This document shows positions 5,920 through 5,974 of a DNA stretch of 5,974 bases, piece after piece. The notes under the pieces are model-generated. The model searched no databases, was not told the origin of the DNA, and saw nothing but the letters and a program-made list of their open reading frames with translations. Numbering within the stretch: position 1 is the first letter of the stretch; each line of letters begins with the position of its first letter. This stretch comes from Deltaproteobacteria bacterium (GTDB lineage Bacteria > Myxococcota > Polyangia > Polyangiales > B10-G4). Both the position numbers and the translations under genes were made by a program. The stretch spans positions 1 through 5,974 of the forward strand of contig JAFDCW010000315.1 of assembly GCA_019312705.1 (NCBI GenBank), given 5' to 3'.

Positions 5920-5974
5920 TGAACAAGGACAAGCAGAAGGCGTTGAAAAACGCGATCGAAGCTGTGAACCGAGC
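5919..5974 (+). CDS. recA: Probable RecA recombinase, N-terminus only
   Basis: Eighteen codons are visible before the window ends: MNKDKQKALKNAIEAVNR. The pattern xxKQKALxxAIxxxxR matches the N-terminal helix of bacterial RecA (for example NKQKALAAALGQIEKQ in E. coli), which precedes the FGKGS segment. The diagnostic Walker A lies outside the window, so the call rests on a short match plus context. RecA coats single-stranded DNA and drives strand exchange in recombination, repair and transformation. The start overlaps the comM stop by one base (TGATG) and has GAGGAG eight bases upstream, so the two genes are very likely cotranscribed and translationally coupled. Another protein with a similar lysine-rich helix cannot be excluded. 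Confidence 0.62.
   Translation, partial: MNKDKQKALKNAIEAVNR

Noticed and set aside
1..5974. CRISPR array, tRNA or rRNA genes
   Set aside because: No regularly spaced direct repeats, cloverleaf-like segments or rRNA-like stretches were found by reading both strands.

Overview
The window is GC-rich DNA with strong G/C preference at third codon positions. That bias produces long mirror-image open frames opposite the real genes. The gene content points to a Myxococcota-like (former Deltaproteobacteria) bacterium: an NtrC-type response regulator, two secreted von Willebrand factor A (VWA) lipoproteins with the CGFEQ / DEEDCS signature that is common in myxobacteria, and a ComM (YifB) ATPase followed by what looks like recA. 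This placement is inferred from gene style, because the window holds no rRNA or other marker.

Left part (1-579): the N-terminal 137 residues of a response regulator read leftward and run off the window edge. It is divergent from the first VWA lipoprotein gene, and the 167-base gap between them carries small dyads that could be operators.

Middle (580-4083): two tandem paralogous lipoprotein genes read rightward (465 and 585 codons), separated by 288 bases. Both have a signal peptide with an SGC/TGC lipobox, a VWA domain with an intact DxSxS metal site, an embedded DxDGDG calcium-type loop, and a shared C-terminal Cys module. Only the second has an extra tail with nine cysteines. The gap between them contains a near-consensus sigma-54 promoter and, upstream of it, a perfect 15-bp dyad, so the second gene probably has its own regulated transcription. 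A strong intrinsic terminator with a GAAA loop follows the second gene.

Right part (4024-5974): a 315-base gene-free stretch contains the terminator, a 126-bp imperfect palindrome with 29-bp arms (26 matches) that resembles a MITE or REP/BIME-like element, and GC-rich small palindromes in the comM leader. comM is complete (526 codons) and its stop overlaps the start of the next gene in a TGATG. The 18 visible codons of that gene resemble the N-terminus of RecA. A ComM branch-migration helicase translationally coupled to the recombinase RecA would form a compact homologous-recombination / natural-transformation unit.
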